Assembly (NCBI GenBank): GCA_002392645.1
Contig: DGHL01000094.1
Span: 1-17,969 of the forward strand
Origin: Prevotellaceae bacterium UBA3849
Lineage (GTDB): Bacteria > Bacteroidota > Bacteroidia > Bacteroidales > Bacteroidaceae
Direction: 5' to 3'
Length of the DNA stretch: 17,969 bases
Part shown: one piece after another, positions 1 to 6,854 of the stretch
Numbering within the stretch: the first letter of the stretch is position 1
Layout: each line of letters starts with the position of its first letter
Program-made: the position numbers and the translations under genes
Notes under the pieces: generated by a model
Seen by the model: the letters and a program-made list of their open reading frames with translations, nothing else
The model's database searches: none
What the model was told of the DNA's origin: nothing

Positions 1-3
1 TCA

Positions 4-94
4 CATAGCCCGCTATGCTCCCTCATCTGCTGACACTCTGCCCTCGAAAGAAATCCGAAAATCTGTCAAAGCTAATTTATAGAACCCACCTAAA
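4..94. repeat. Dispersed intergenic repeat, left copy
   Basis: Read on the minus strand, this stretch begins with the core GGTGGGTTC (82-90 region) and continues into an AT-rich tail. It aligns without gaps to the right end of the window (17930-17969) with 31 of 40 bases identical. A small palindrome, CATAGC-CC-GCTATG, lies at 4-17. A 12-base piece, CTCGAAAGAAAT (43-54), recurs at 7275-7286. No coding potential is visible. It is probably a family of dispersed non-coding repeats typical of this genome; the element may extend left of the window. Confidence 0.55.
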
Positions 95-381
95 ATCATT
101 GAAATATGATGCAAAATTAATAAAAAAATCCGACAAAACAAACAAATATGCCGTTTTCTTGTTATATCTAACCGAAATTATGTAATACTTGACTCATTTA
201 TACCACTTTTCCCATGGCGTAGCATCCCAGGGTTGGAATGAACTGTTAAAAAAACATGTAGCAGAAGAAAATATCCATGTTTTATGTCGGAACTTAAAAA
301 GTATTTTGTACCTTTGCAAACAATAAATACTAACACTGCGTAAAGAATTTATTTAACTACATAAAAATCATCACTGAGATT
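95..381. other. AT-rich intergenic region upstream of the first gene
   Basis: No gene is visible here. The only supported element is the likely promoter near 309-316. The rest is AT-rich sequence with a short GC-richer patch around 213-240 that resembles a degenerate REP-type palindrome but does not fold convincingly. Confidence 0.5.
280..316 (+). promoter_or_regulatory. Probable Bacteroidota promoter of the first secreted-protein gene
   Basis: TACCTTTG at 309-316 matches the -7 consensus TAnnTTTG exactly. The -33 box is weak: a TTTATG about 22 bases upstream is the best candidate. Transcription would start near 323, leaving a leader of about 60 bases before the ATG at 382. Confidence 0.5.
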
Positions 382-1164
382 ATGAAACAACGCTTTATCA
401 TGTCAATACTATGTCTGCTCATGGCACTGTACGTCAGCGCAGACGAGACCTCGTACTACTTCTGGAAAGGCAAGCTCGGCAATACCGAGGTCAAGATGGC
501 TTGCGCCGTAAAGGACGACATCATGACAGGAGAGATATTCCAAAACATTGACGGCGAGACCGTAGTCTGCAATGTTGCCGGACTGAAGAACGGCAACCTG
601 TTCGACATCAAGGCCTACAGGGAGATTGAAGGTGAAGGCATAGTGCACATCTACTTCCTCAGGGCAGAGATAAAGAACGGTGAACTTGTTGGCATAACGC
701 AAAACAACGGACATAAGTTCAAGCTGAAGAAGTTTTCCGACCACTACGCCTACCCCATCGACCAGCAGAACGGCGCATACAACAGTCCGTATATCGAGGG
801 TAAGACTTTCAATTTCAGCGGATGGGACCACGGCGGTGAATACATCTACGAGAACCACATGGGCGTAAAAGGCGAGCTGACATTGTGGTACAAGCCCGAC
901 AATGAGAGCTTCACGCTGTCTATCAGGCGCGACTCTGAAGGCTATGGTGCCGGCAACGATGCGCTCGTCGGCATCAATGGCATAACGCCTAACCAAGAGA
1001 CCGGCAACTTCGTCACCGCACTGCAGGACTGCAACTATCGCTTCAGCGTCAGGTTCTACGACCATTTCCTCGTAATCCGCCAACTGAGCGGTTCGCCTGC
1101 CAAGTGTTTCGGCAGCGGTGCCGGCATCGTCGGCATATACATCATGGTACCGGCAAAGGGTTAG
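382..1164 (+). CDS. Secreted protein of unknown function, 260 aa
   Basis: I do not recognise a named family. Residues 1-20 form a Sec signal peptide (positive MKQR, hydrophobic core, cleavage after VSA), so the mature protein is exported to the periplasm or beyond. There is no lipobox. The mature part is polar and rich in alternating hydrophobic residues, suggesting beta structure. An N-terminal motif WKGKLGNTEVKM (about 28-39) resembles FSGKIGEYNVTL in the next gene, so the first half of this protein and the whole of the next may share a small beta-barrel-like domain. The C-terminal half (about 135-260) has no counterpart next door. The start is supported by the signal peptide and an upstream promoter. 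The downstream gene begins 46 bases later, so the two are probably co-transcribed. Long open antisense frames over this gene are composition shadows. Confidence 0.8.
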   Translation: MKQRFIMSILCLLMALYVSADETSYYFWKGKLGNTEVKMACAVKDDIMTGEIFQNIDGETVVCNVAGLKNGNLFDIKAYREIEGEGIVHIYFLRAEIKNGELVGITQNNGHKFKLKKFSDHYAYPIDQQNGAYNSPYIEGKTFNFSGWDHGGEYIYENHMGVKGELTLWYKPDNESFTLSIRRDSEGYGAGNDALVGINGITPNQETGNFVTALQDCNYRFSVRFYDHFLVIRQLSGSPAKCFGSGAGIVGIYIMVPAKG

Positions 1165-1210
1165 ACTATAAAGAAACGTAATCAACAGAACTCACAAAAA
1201 ATATCATATC

Positions 1211-1594
1211 ATGAAGAGATTATCTTTCGTATTACTGATGGTGCTAGCCATTGTCTGCAATGCCTATGCACAGAAGTTCAGCGGCAAAATCGGTGAATAT
1301 AACGTAACGCTTTATGCTGACTTCCGCAATGCCAGCGAGGGCGACTCACTCGGCTACTATTACTATAACGACCGACCAGGCACTAAGTTCAAGCTCGTCG
1401 TTGCAGAGAGCGAGGACCTCGACATCGCCTTGAGGAGATACGTCATAAAGGAATATTCGCCGAAGGGCAACAACACAGGCAAGTTCGTAGGCAAGCACTC
1501 CACCAGATGGGACAACTTCTCCGGCAAGTTCACCAATAACCGTGGCAAGGAGTACGACTTCGAATTCATATTCCTTGAGGAACTAAACAAATAG
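1211..1594 (+). CDS. Small secreted beta-rich protein of unknown function, 127 aa
   Basis: Residues 1-20 are a clear signal peptide (MKR, hydrophobic stretch, cleavage after AYA before QKF). The roughly 107-residue mature part carries a GKxGxYxVxL motif at 25-34, a GYYYY turn at 48-52, and FSGKFTNNRGKEYDFEF near the end. This pattern of short strands separated by G/N-rich turns is seen in small Bacteroidota exported proteins whose fold may be lipocalin- or avidin-like; that is inference. It has no catalytic motif and no lipobox. It follows the 260-aa secreted gene by 46 bases on the same strand, without a promoter of its own that I can see, and shares the GK(L/I)G motif with it. The two may be diverged duplicates working together. 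No function is assigned. Confidence 0.8.
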   Translation: MKRLSFVLLMVLAIVCNAYAQKFSGKIGEYNVTLYADFRNASEGDSLGYYYYNDRPGTKFKLVVAESEDLDIALRRYVIKEYSPKGNNTGKFVGKHSTRWDNFSGKFTNNRGKEYDFEFIFLEELNK

Positions 1595-1663
1595 CAACAT
1601 CCAATACTGCCACAAGTTGCGCTTTAGGATTTCAAACCATCGATAAAACCTGAAGAATACGTA

Positions 1664-1690
1664 GGCTACGCCGTAGGAAACGGTGTAGCC
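1664..1690. other. Strong hairpin between genes, no U-tract
   Basis: GGCTACGCCGT (1664-1674) pairs with ACGGTGTAGCC (1680-1690): 11 bp with one G-U pair and a 5-base loop. It lies 70 bases past the stop of the 127-aa gene. No run of T follows on either strand, so it is not a canonical intrinsic terminator. It could stabilise the 3' end of the upstream mRNA. Confidence 0.6.
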
Positions 1691-1802
1691 ACTCCGTCTG
1701 TACCTCCACAAGCACCATGCACTTTGTAAACGACAGACAGAGTACAATCATGCTGTAAATCACACCAAAATATATACATTTCACTTTTTTTACATTCATT
1801 TC

Positions 1803-1834
1803 TTTGCGCATCTCATTATTTATTAGTAATTTTG
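1803..1834 (+). promoter_or_regulatory. Bacteroidota promoter of the aminotransferase gene
   Basis: TTTG (1803-1806), 20 bases, then TAATTTTG (1827-1834) is a near-ideal match to the sigma-ABfr consensus. Predicted transcription start is near 1841, giving a leader of about 60 bases before the ATG at 1901. Confidence 0.8.
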
Positions 1835-1900
1835 CCAAGATTTTGGAGTATCCAACTATTCCACCCTCAATACGAAAAATAAAGATAACAAATATTCAAA

Positions 1901-2932
1901 ATGAATTTTTTAGACAGAAACGAGTTTAATTTCCAACCATCACAGAAGGTCATTGAGACTGTAAAGAATTTCGACCCTCAGACCCTTTGTTTCTACACCC
2001 GTATATATGATGAAGGCAAGAAGAGCGTCATCTCTGTAAAGCTTAGCGAAATCTACGGCATACCTGAAGAGCAGGTGCTGCTGACATACGGTGGAGAAGA
2101 CTTGCTGAAGAACGCCATACACTACTTCCTGATGAAGGGCGACAACAAGAAAATCCTCATACCTGAATTCTCTTGGTGGTACTACAACCGCGTAGCATCA
2201 GAGTGTGGCGGAACATTCGAGATGTACCCCCTGCATGAGCAGGACGACACCTTCGCCTATGACATCGACGAGGTGATAGAATACACCAACCGCGTACACC
2301 CTCGCATGCTGCTGCTGGCATCGCCTAACAACCCTACCGGCAACGGACTGACTCCTGAGGAGACCGGACGCATAATGGAGAACATACCGTCTGACACCAT
2401 GGTGCTCATTGACGAGGCTTACGCTTCATTCATATCTGACGACACTGACTATATCGCTCCGCTGATAAATAAGTACGGCAACCTGATTATCTCACGTACG
2501 CTGTCTAAGTTCTACGGCCTGCCAGGCCTGCGCTGCGGTTTCGGTTTCATTGGCAAGGGCCACGACCAGTTCCTCAGCTATACCAACAAGTACCTGGGCT
2601 ACAACCGCTTCTCTGAGGCTGTGGCACTCGCTGCCCTCGACAGTCACGACCACTACCGCAAGGTAGCCGACGAGATGGAGTGGGATCGTCAGCTGTTCAA
2701 GAAGGAGCTTGGCTCTCTCCCAGGCTTCAAAGTGTATAAGAGCGTGGCTAACTTCATACTCATAAAGTATCCTACCGAGATAAAGGAGCGCCTGCAGAAG
2801 GCACTCGGCGCCCAGGACTATAAGATTAAGTTCATGGGCGACAAGGGACTGGAGGACTGCCTGCGCATAACACTCGGACGCAAGGAGCAGATACAAACCG
2901 TGGTTGATACGATACTCGACTGTTTGAATTGA
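1901..2932 (+). CDS. PLP-dependent class I/II aminotransferase, HisC/CobD-like
   Basis: A fold-type I pyridoxal-phosphate enzyme of 343 residues, cytoplasmic (no signal peptide). The signatures are in order: SPNNPTG at 141-147, the cofactor-binding Asp171 and Tyr174 in LIDEAYASF, the Schiff-base lysine K203 in SRTLSKFYGLPGLRCG (198-213), and the C-terminal substrate-carboxylate arginine R322 in LRITLG. Length and motifs fit histidinol-phosphate aminotransferase and the related L-threonine-phosphate decarboxylase (CobD). The neighbourhood holds no his or cobalamin genes, so a true hisC role is unlikely. The following gene encodes a LicC-like nucleotidyltransferase in the same direction, which suggests a joint pathway making an activated amino-containing head group or sugar; that is inference. 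The start follows a clear promoter. The stop codon overlaps the left edge of a fold-back repeat. Confidence 0.88.
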   Translation: MNFLDRNEFNFQPSQKVIETVKNFDPQTLCFYTRIYDEGKKSVISVKLSEIYGIPEEQVLLTYGGEDLLKNAIHYFLMKGDNKKILIPEFSWWYYNRVASECGGTFEMYPLHEQDDTFAYDIDEVIEYTNRVHPRMLLLASPNNPTGNGLTPEETGRIMENIPSDTMVLIDEAYASFISDDTDYIAPLINKYGNLIISRTLSKFYGLPGLRCGFGFIGKGHDQFLSYTNKYLGYNRFSEAVALAALDSHDHYRKVADEMEWDRQLFKKELGSLPGFKVYKSVANFILIKYPTEIKERLQKALGAQDYKIKFMGDKGLEDCLRITLGRKEQIQTVVDTILDCLN

Positions 2933-3074
2933 AAATTAAAAAATGAAAGTTGAAAATTATGATTACACCCTGCCGCATGAAAAGGCAAGGTACAAAACCC
3001 AATCATCATTTTTCAATTTTCAATTCACCAAGCAGTAATCATAATTTTCAATTCTCAACTTTCAACTTTCAATT
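2926..3074. repeat. AT-rich fold-back repeat inside an operon
   Basis: A 17-base perfect inverted repeat, TTGAAAATTATGATTAC at 2950-2966 and its complement at 3035-3051, bounds the element. A second pair, GAATTGAAAATT at 2926-2937 and its complement at 3015-3026, competes for the left arm. The sequence is largely built from TTTTCAATT-type units. A small central hairpin (CCTGCC with GGCAAGG, 2969-2990) lies between the arms. The element starts within the last codons of the aminotransferase and ends 4 bases before the next ATG. Confidence 0.75.
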
Positions 3075-3077
3075 AGA

Positions 3078-3812
3078 ATGAAAGCAGTAATACTTGCGGC
3101 TGGCATGGCATCACGCCTGCGTCCGCTTACAGAGCATACCCCAAAGTGCCTGCTCAGCATAGGCGAGCGTCCGTTGCTGCAGCGTTCCATGGACGCACTG
3201 ATGCAGGGCGGCATCAAGGATTTCGTCATTGTGACAGGCTATCTGCACGAGATGATCGAGCAGTTTGTGGCAAAGACCTACGGAGACACCATCAACGTGG
3301 AGTTCATACACAACAACGTGTTCGACTCTACCAACAACATCTACTCGCTGTGGCTGGCACGCCCTGCCGTTGACGGCAAGGACTTCCTGCTGCTCGACAG
3401 CGACCTGCTCTACGACCCTGCCATCATAAAGCAGGCTACGGAGTGCAGCGCTGCCAACGTGCTCACGCTCATACGCCACGAGCTGGGCGAGGAGGAGATG
3501 AAGGTGGTGACCGACGACAACGGCACCATACGCGAAATCAGCAAGACCTGCAACCCTGCCTCTGCCGCCGGCGAGAGCCTCGGCATAGAGAAGATAGGCG
3601 CATCATACTCTACGGCGCTGTATAAGGAACTGGAGCAGATGATGGACACGGAGCACCTGGAGGACAAGTTCTACGAGCTGGCTTTCGAAAGGCTCATACC
3701 ACAGGGCCACTCCTACAAGGTAATCGACGTTACGGAGTTCTTCTCTTGCGAACTCGATACCGTGGAGGACTTTGAGAATGCCAAGGACAAGATTCCTGCA
3801 GAGCTATTCTGA
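3078..3812 (+). CDS. LicC-like nucleotidyltransferase (NTP_transferase family)
   Basis: A 244-residue cytoplasmic nucleotidyltransferase that joins an NTP to a phosphorylated acceptor, releasing pyrophosphate. The nucleotide-binding loop is at the N-terminus, LAAGMASRLRPLT (6-18), with the conserved lysine K23 in TPKCLL. In the common consensus AAGxGxRL the second glycine is Ala11 here. Metal-binding acidic residues are D107 and D109 in LLLDSDLLY. NNIYSLWLAR (86-95), GESLGIEKIG (165-174) and ELDTVEDF (225-232) are typical of the choline-phosphate cytidylyltransferase (LicC) branch rather than glucose-1-phosphate enzymes. CTP as donor and an aminoalcohol-phosphate as acceptor are therefore plausible but unproven. 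The gene follows the aminotransferase by 145 bases taken up by a fold-back repeat, with no separate promoter seen, so both probably form an operon. Confidence 0.85.
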   Translation: MKAVILAAGMASRLRPLTEHTPKCLLSIGERPLLQRSMDALMQGGIKDFVIVTGYLHEMIEQFVAKTYGDTINVEFIHNNVFDSTNNIYSLWLARPAVDGKDFLLLDSDLLYDPAIIKQATECSAANVLTLIRHELGEEEMKVVTDDNGTIREISKTCNPASAAGESLGIEKIGASYSTALYKELEQMMDTEHLEDKFYELAFERLIPQGHSYKVIDVTEFFSCELDTVEDFENAKDKIPAELF

Positions 3813-3853
3813 ACTTTGACTTTACTCAACTTTCTGAAGTCCGGATAGTTTGA

Positions 3854-4006
3854 GGAGTTAAGGGGAGTTAAGGGGAGTAAAGAGGAGTTAGGGGACAATA
3901 CCTAACCCCTCAAAAACAAGCCCGACTCCTCAAAAAGGGGAAAGCAGAAGTAATGTCCTTTAACTCCCCGAGCGGCTGAAAAGCCGCGATAACTCCCCTT
4001 GACTCC
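3854..4006. repeat. 10-bp tandem repeats with complementary right arm
   Basis: Four adjoining decamers start at 3854, 3864, 3874 and 3884: GGAGTTAAGG twice, GGAGTAAAGA, GGAGTTAGGG. The complement recurs at 3990-4006 (TAACTCCCCTTGACTCC pairs with 3854-3870 with one mismatch) and again at 3957-3969. Between the arms, GCGGCT-GAAA-AGCCGC (3972-3987) is a perfect GNRA tetraloop hairpin flanked on both sides by TAACTCCCC. Small frames on the minus strand here are not convincing genes. Confidence 0.7.
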
Positions 4007-4014
4007 TTTTCGCT

Positions 4015-4057
4015 CGTCACACAGTGACGCTTGCGTAAGCAAGAACTTCCCAGAAGT
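4015..4057. other. Series of adjacent small hairpins
   Basis: CGTCAC-ACA-GTGACG (4015-4029) is followed directly by CTTGC-GTAA-GCAAG (4030-4043, GNRA-type loop) and then by ACTTC-CCA-GAAGT (4045-4057). Together with the hairpin at 3972-3987 and the terminator at 4098 they form a chain of local stems on the plus strand. This may be a structured leader or 3' end; no known RNA family was recognised. Confidence 0.5.
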
Positions 4058-4097
4058 GAGCAAATGCGAAACTTGAATGACTTTATTAAATAAACGA

Positions 4098-4139
4098 AAC
4101 GCAGCAACGATGACACACTTCATTATTGCTGCGTTTTTT
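4098..4139 (+). terminator. Intrinsic terminator upstream of the pectinase gene
   Basis: AACGCAGCAA (4098-4107) pairs perfectly with TTGCTGCGTT (4126-4135) and a T-run follows through 4139. The loop is 18 bases. It may end the aminotransferase/nucleotidyltransferase operon 286 bases past its stop, or act as an attenuator in the leader of the gene at 4218. I see no TAnnTTTG promoter between it and that gene. Confidence 0.75.
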
Positions 4140-4217
4140 CATCCCCAACATACTATTAAACCATACCGCTATCCGTAGCGTCAAAAATAATATATACCAA
4201 TTAATACCACCACAACT

Positions 4218-6317
4218 ATGAAGAATGTATTACTGCTAATATCATTGATACTGTCTGCGCTAAACGTCGGCGCACAGTCTAACAAGGCTCTCTCGCCACT
4301 CAGGGAGAAGAGCAAGGCTTTCTATACCACCGAGGAGGCGCGCCGCATAGGCGACCAGGTGTTGCTATACCAGCGCACCACTGGCGGATGGCCCAAGAAC
4401 ATCGACATGGCTCGGCCGCTCAGCGATGAAGACCGACAGCGGGTGGAGCGAGACAAGGAACGACTTGACGACTCTACCATCGACAATAATGCAACCACCA
4501 CACAGCTTGCCTACCTTGCACGCCTCTACCAAGGCACCAAGGATAAGCGCTACCGCGATGCCTTCCGCCGCGGTGTGGAATATCTGCTGAGCGGACAGTA
4601 CGACAATGGCGGATGGCCGCAGTTTTGGCCTAAGAACCGCGACTATCAGGTTCACATCACATACAACGACGGTGCCATGGTGAACACCATGAACATGCTG
4701 CGCGAGATTGCAGAGCAGCGCGAGCCTTACGGCAACAGCCTTACCGACAAGGCTATGCGCAAGAGGGCCATGCAGGCTTTCAACAAGGGCGTGGAGTGCA
4801 TACTCAACACCCAGATAGTGCACGACGGCAAGCCTACTATATGGTGCCAGCAGCACGACCACGTGACACTGAAGCCTGCCCATGCACGTGCCTACGAACT
4901 ACCGGCATACTGTTCGCAGGAGAGCGCCGGCATAGTGGCGCTGCTGATGAGCCTGCCTGACCCTGACAGTCGCGTAAAGAATGCCATACACGGTGCCATG
5001 GCGTGGTTTGACCGCTACAAGCTTACAGGAGTAAAGCTGTTGCGCACAGGCAAGAAGGGTTCGCCTGAGTCTGACGCAAAACTGGTGGAAGACCCTGACG
5101 CGCAGCCTCTCTGGGCACGCTTCTACGACCTGCAGAACTGCGAGCCTTACGTGTGCGACCGCGACGGTGTGCCACGCCGCCGACTGGAGGACATTGGCCA
5201 TGAGCGCCGCACCGGTTATCTGTGGTATGGCTCTGCACCACTGCGCCTGTATAAGGAGTACGATGCATGGGCTGCAAAGCATGATCCGGAGGGCAAGGTG
5301 ACCATCGACGTCAACAGCAAGGGCGCTAACCAAAACGGACTGCTGACGCTCAACAAGTCGCCACGCAAGCGCGACATAGACTTCGACGCCGTAGTGAATG
5401 CCGGCGAGAGCATACAGGCTGCCATAGAGAAGGCTCCGGAAAATGGAGACAAACCTTTCTGCATTTTGATACACAATGGCCTCTACAACCAGAAGGTGGT
5501 GATTGACCGTCCTAACATAGTGCTGGTGGGAGAAGACCGCGACAGCACCATAATACAGTTGGCTGAACTGAACAAGAAACCCGTAATGACGGAATACAGG
5601 GGCAAGGCTGTGAAACACGGCGTGGTGGAGTTGCTCGAGGGCGCCGACGACTGCGTAATCAGCGGTCTTACAATATACAATAACTACGGCACCACCGTTG
5701 AGCCTACCACCGCACACCAGATGGCTGTGTACGGACGCGCCACGCGCACCATCATCATCAACAGCAACATCTGGGCAGATGGCAACGATGCACTCTCACT
5801 ATGGGCGCCAAACGGCGACGGCATGTACTATCATGCCGACCTCTTCCTGCGCTGCCTGGGCGTCGATTTCCTGTGCCCGCGCGGATGGTGCTATGCCACA
5901 CGCTGCCGATTCCTCGGCGACGGACATGCCATAATATGGCACGACGGACGCGGAGACAAGTCGAAGAAGCTGGTCATCACGAACTCTTCGTTTGACGCAC
6001 TGCGCCCTACCCCACTGGGCAGATATCACCACGATTCGCAGTTCTACCTCATAGACTGCACCATGACAGAGAACATACTTGACCGTAACATCAGCTATGC
6101 CTACACCGACAAGGTGCTCGACCCTTGTCCGTGGGGCCAACGCACGTACTATTACGGATGTACACGCACCGGTGGCGACAGCGGATGGCTGAAGAACAAC
6201 CTGAACGAGGCTGACGGCAAGCCTGAGTTCTTCCAGATTACATCAAAATGGGTGTTCGGAACAAGGTGGCAACCTGAGAAGCGAATCAACGAATTATGGC
6301 AGAAGTTAGAGTATTAA
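4218..6317 (+). CDS. Secreted PL10 pectate lyase fused to a CE8-like pectin esterase
   Basis: A 699-residue two-domain exported enzyme (signal peptide 1-19, cleavage before QSN). Residues about 30-355 are a polysaccharide lyase family 10 domain, which cleaves polygalacturonate by beta-elimination. Visible family motifs are TGGWPKN (55-61), DNNATTTQL (89-97), GGWPQFWP (131-138), ITYNDGAM (147-154), YELPAYCSQESAGIV (226-240), WARFYDLQ (299-306) and RTGYLWYG (331-338). A linker leads to a parallel beta-helix domain (about 385-699) of the CE8 pectin methylesterase type. Its catalytic aspartates appear as D524 in GNDALSLW and D550 in GVDFLCP, and the conserved arginine as R602 in LGRYHHD. The GxYxE motif reads GLYNQ (421-425), and the usual QDTL glutamine is Asn523, so the esterase is divergent. 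PL10 enzymes prefer de-esterified pectin, so esterase and lyase in one chain make sense. It is the main reason to call this a pectin locus. Confidence 0.9.
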   Translation: MKNVLLLISLILSALNVGAQSNKALSPLREKSKAFYTTEEARRIGDQVLLYQRTTGGWPKNIDMARPLSDEDRQRVERDKERLDDSTIDNNATTTQLAYLARLYQGTKDKRYRDAFRRGVEYLLSGQYDNGGWPQFWPKNRDYQVHITYNDGAMVNTMNMLREIAEQREPYGNSLTDKAMRKRAMQAFNKGVECILNTQIVHDGKPTIWCQQHDHVTLKPAHARAYELPAYCSQESAGIVALLMSLPDPDSRVKNAIHGAMAWFDRYKLTGVKLLRTGKKGSPESDAKLVEDPDAQPLWARFYDLQNCEPYVCDRDGVPRRRLEDIGHERRTGYLWYGSAPLRLYKEYDAWAAKHDPEGKVTIDVNSKGANQNGLLTLNKSPRKRDIDFDAVVNAGESIQAAIEKAPENGDKPFCILIHNGLYNQKVVIDRPNIVLVGEDRDSTIIQLAELNKKPVMTEYRGKAVKHGVVELLEGADDCVISGLTIYNNYGTTVEPTTAHQMAVYGRATRTIIINSNIWADGNDALSLWAPNGDGMYYHADLFLRCLGVDFLCPRGWCYATRCRFLGDGHAIIWHDGRGDKSKKLVITNSSFDALRPTPLGRYHHDSQFYLIDCTMTENILDRNISYAYTDKVLDPCPWGQRTYYYGCTRTGGDSGWLKNNLNEADGKPEFFQITSKWVFGTRWQPEKRINELWQKLEY

Positions 6318-6458
6318 ACTCGCTTTTCCTGCCCGTCGAAATCACGAAACCTGATTTTGCTCCGAAAATCGGCAAAATTACAGCCGTTGGGTAAAGCTCT
6401 GTAATACAGAGCTATACACGACATAGCCCTTCCAGGGCAAGCTCCTTCATTCGTAATT

Positions 6459-6531
6459 TGATAGCTTTTACATCGTAATATGATAGCTTTTACACTTTAA
6501 AGTGATAGCTTTGGCGATGTAAAAGCTATCA
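6459..6531. repeat. 22-bp-period direct repeat with one inverted copy
   Basis: TGATAGCTTT starts at 6459, 6481 and 6503, exactly 22 bases apart. The inverted unit GATGTAAAAGCTATCA (6516-6531) is the perfect 16-base complement of the first copy (6459-6474), complements 14 bases of the second, and 10 bases of the third. Three 5' arms can therefore compete for one 3' arm. Confidence 0.8.
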
Positions 6532-6538
6532 TTTTTTT
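6503..6538 (+). terminator. Intrinsic terminator built from the 22-bp repeat
   Basis: TGATAGCTTT (6503-6512) pairs perfectly with AAAGCTATCA (6522-6531) around a 9-base loop and is followed by seven T (6532-6538). It lies about 186 bases after the stop of the PL10-CE8 gene and probably ends that transcript. Longer stems with the first or second repeat copies would end at the same T-run. Confidence 0.75.
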
Positions 6539-6749
6539 GCAAAAACAAGCAAAAAAACGAGCCTCAGCGCTATCATATCACAGGAAAATGGTCTAAAAAC
6601 ACGCCAGCGCATGCGCGCTGCGCAGATTTTCTTCCTCTATTTTGCGTTTTTTACCATGGTTTCATTCGTTCGCAAAATGGTGCGGAAAAGAAGGTCGGAT
6701 GAAAGGGTTGCCAGAGCCTCCTGACCGATAAGCAGGTGTGCATAATTAC

Positions 6750-6794
6750 AAAAAAAAATGGCGATGATGCCCTACCCCTAAAGCATCATCGCCA
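6750..6794 (-). terminator. Intrinsic terminator of the His-rich protein gene
   Basis: TGGCGATGATGC (6759-6770) pairs perfectly over 12 bp with GCATCATCGCCA (6783-6794) around a 12-base loop. Nine A at 6750-6758 become a U-run when read on the minus strand. It lies 60 bases past the stop of the minus-strand gene. Confidence 0.88.
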
Positions 6795-6854
6795 CTACAG
6801 TTTGTCTGTCACTTATATTATAATCATGGTAATTAACTGAACCCACCAAAACAC

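Larger units (their letters stand above)
6318..6854. other. Gene-free region with repeats and two terminators
   Basis: No protein gene is supported in these 537 bases. They hold a 19-base palindrome AGCTCTGTAATACAGAGCT (6395-6413), a small hairpin GCCCT-TCC-AGGGC (6426-6438), the 22-bp-period repeat and terminator at 6459-6538, a hairpin CAGCGC-ATGC-GCGCTG (6605-6620), an 8-bp inverted repeat ATTTTGCG/CGCAAAAT (6639-6646, 6671-6678), and the minus-strand terminator at 6750-6794. No TAnnTTTG promoter was found. Confidence 0.6.

Noticed and set aside
213..240. REP-like sequence with CCCAGGGTTGG
   Set aside because: It recalls Bacteroidota REP palindromes, but no matching arm or transposase is present.
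409..1185. 258-residue open frame on the minus strand
   Set aside because: It lies fully opposite a secreted-protein gene with signal peptide and promoter; no promoter or recognisable domain of its own.
1632..1838. 68-residue minus-strand frame with a hydrophobic segment
   Set aside because: It runs across the clear plus-strand promoter at 1803-1834, contains a hairpin, and shows no promoter or start context of its own.
3902..4123. Two overlapping minus-strand frames of 68-73 residues
   Set aside because: They cover repeat and terminator stems; the translations reflect repeated GGAGTTA units rather than a protein.
4899..5717. 272-residue minus-strand frame inside the pectinase gene
   Set aside because: Antisense shadow of a gene with clear PL10 and CE8 motifs; composition only.
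6459..6531. Attachment site or transposon end made of the 22-bp repeats
   Set aside because: No integrase or transposase nearby and no target duplication; the T-run after the inverted copy fits a terminator better.
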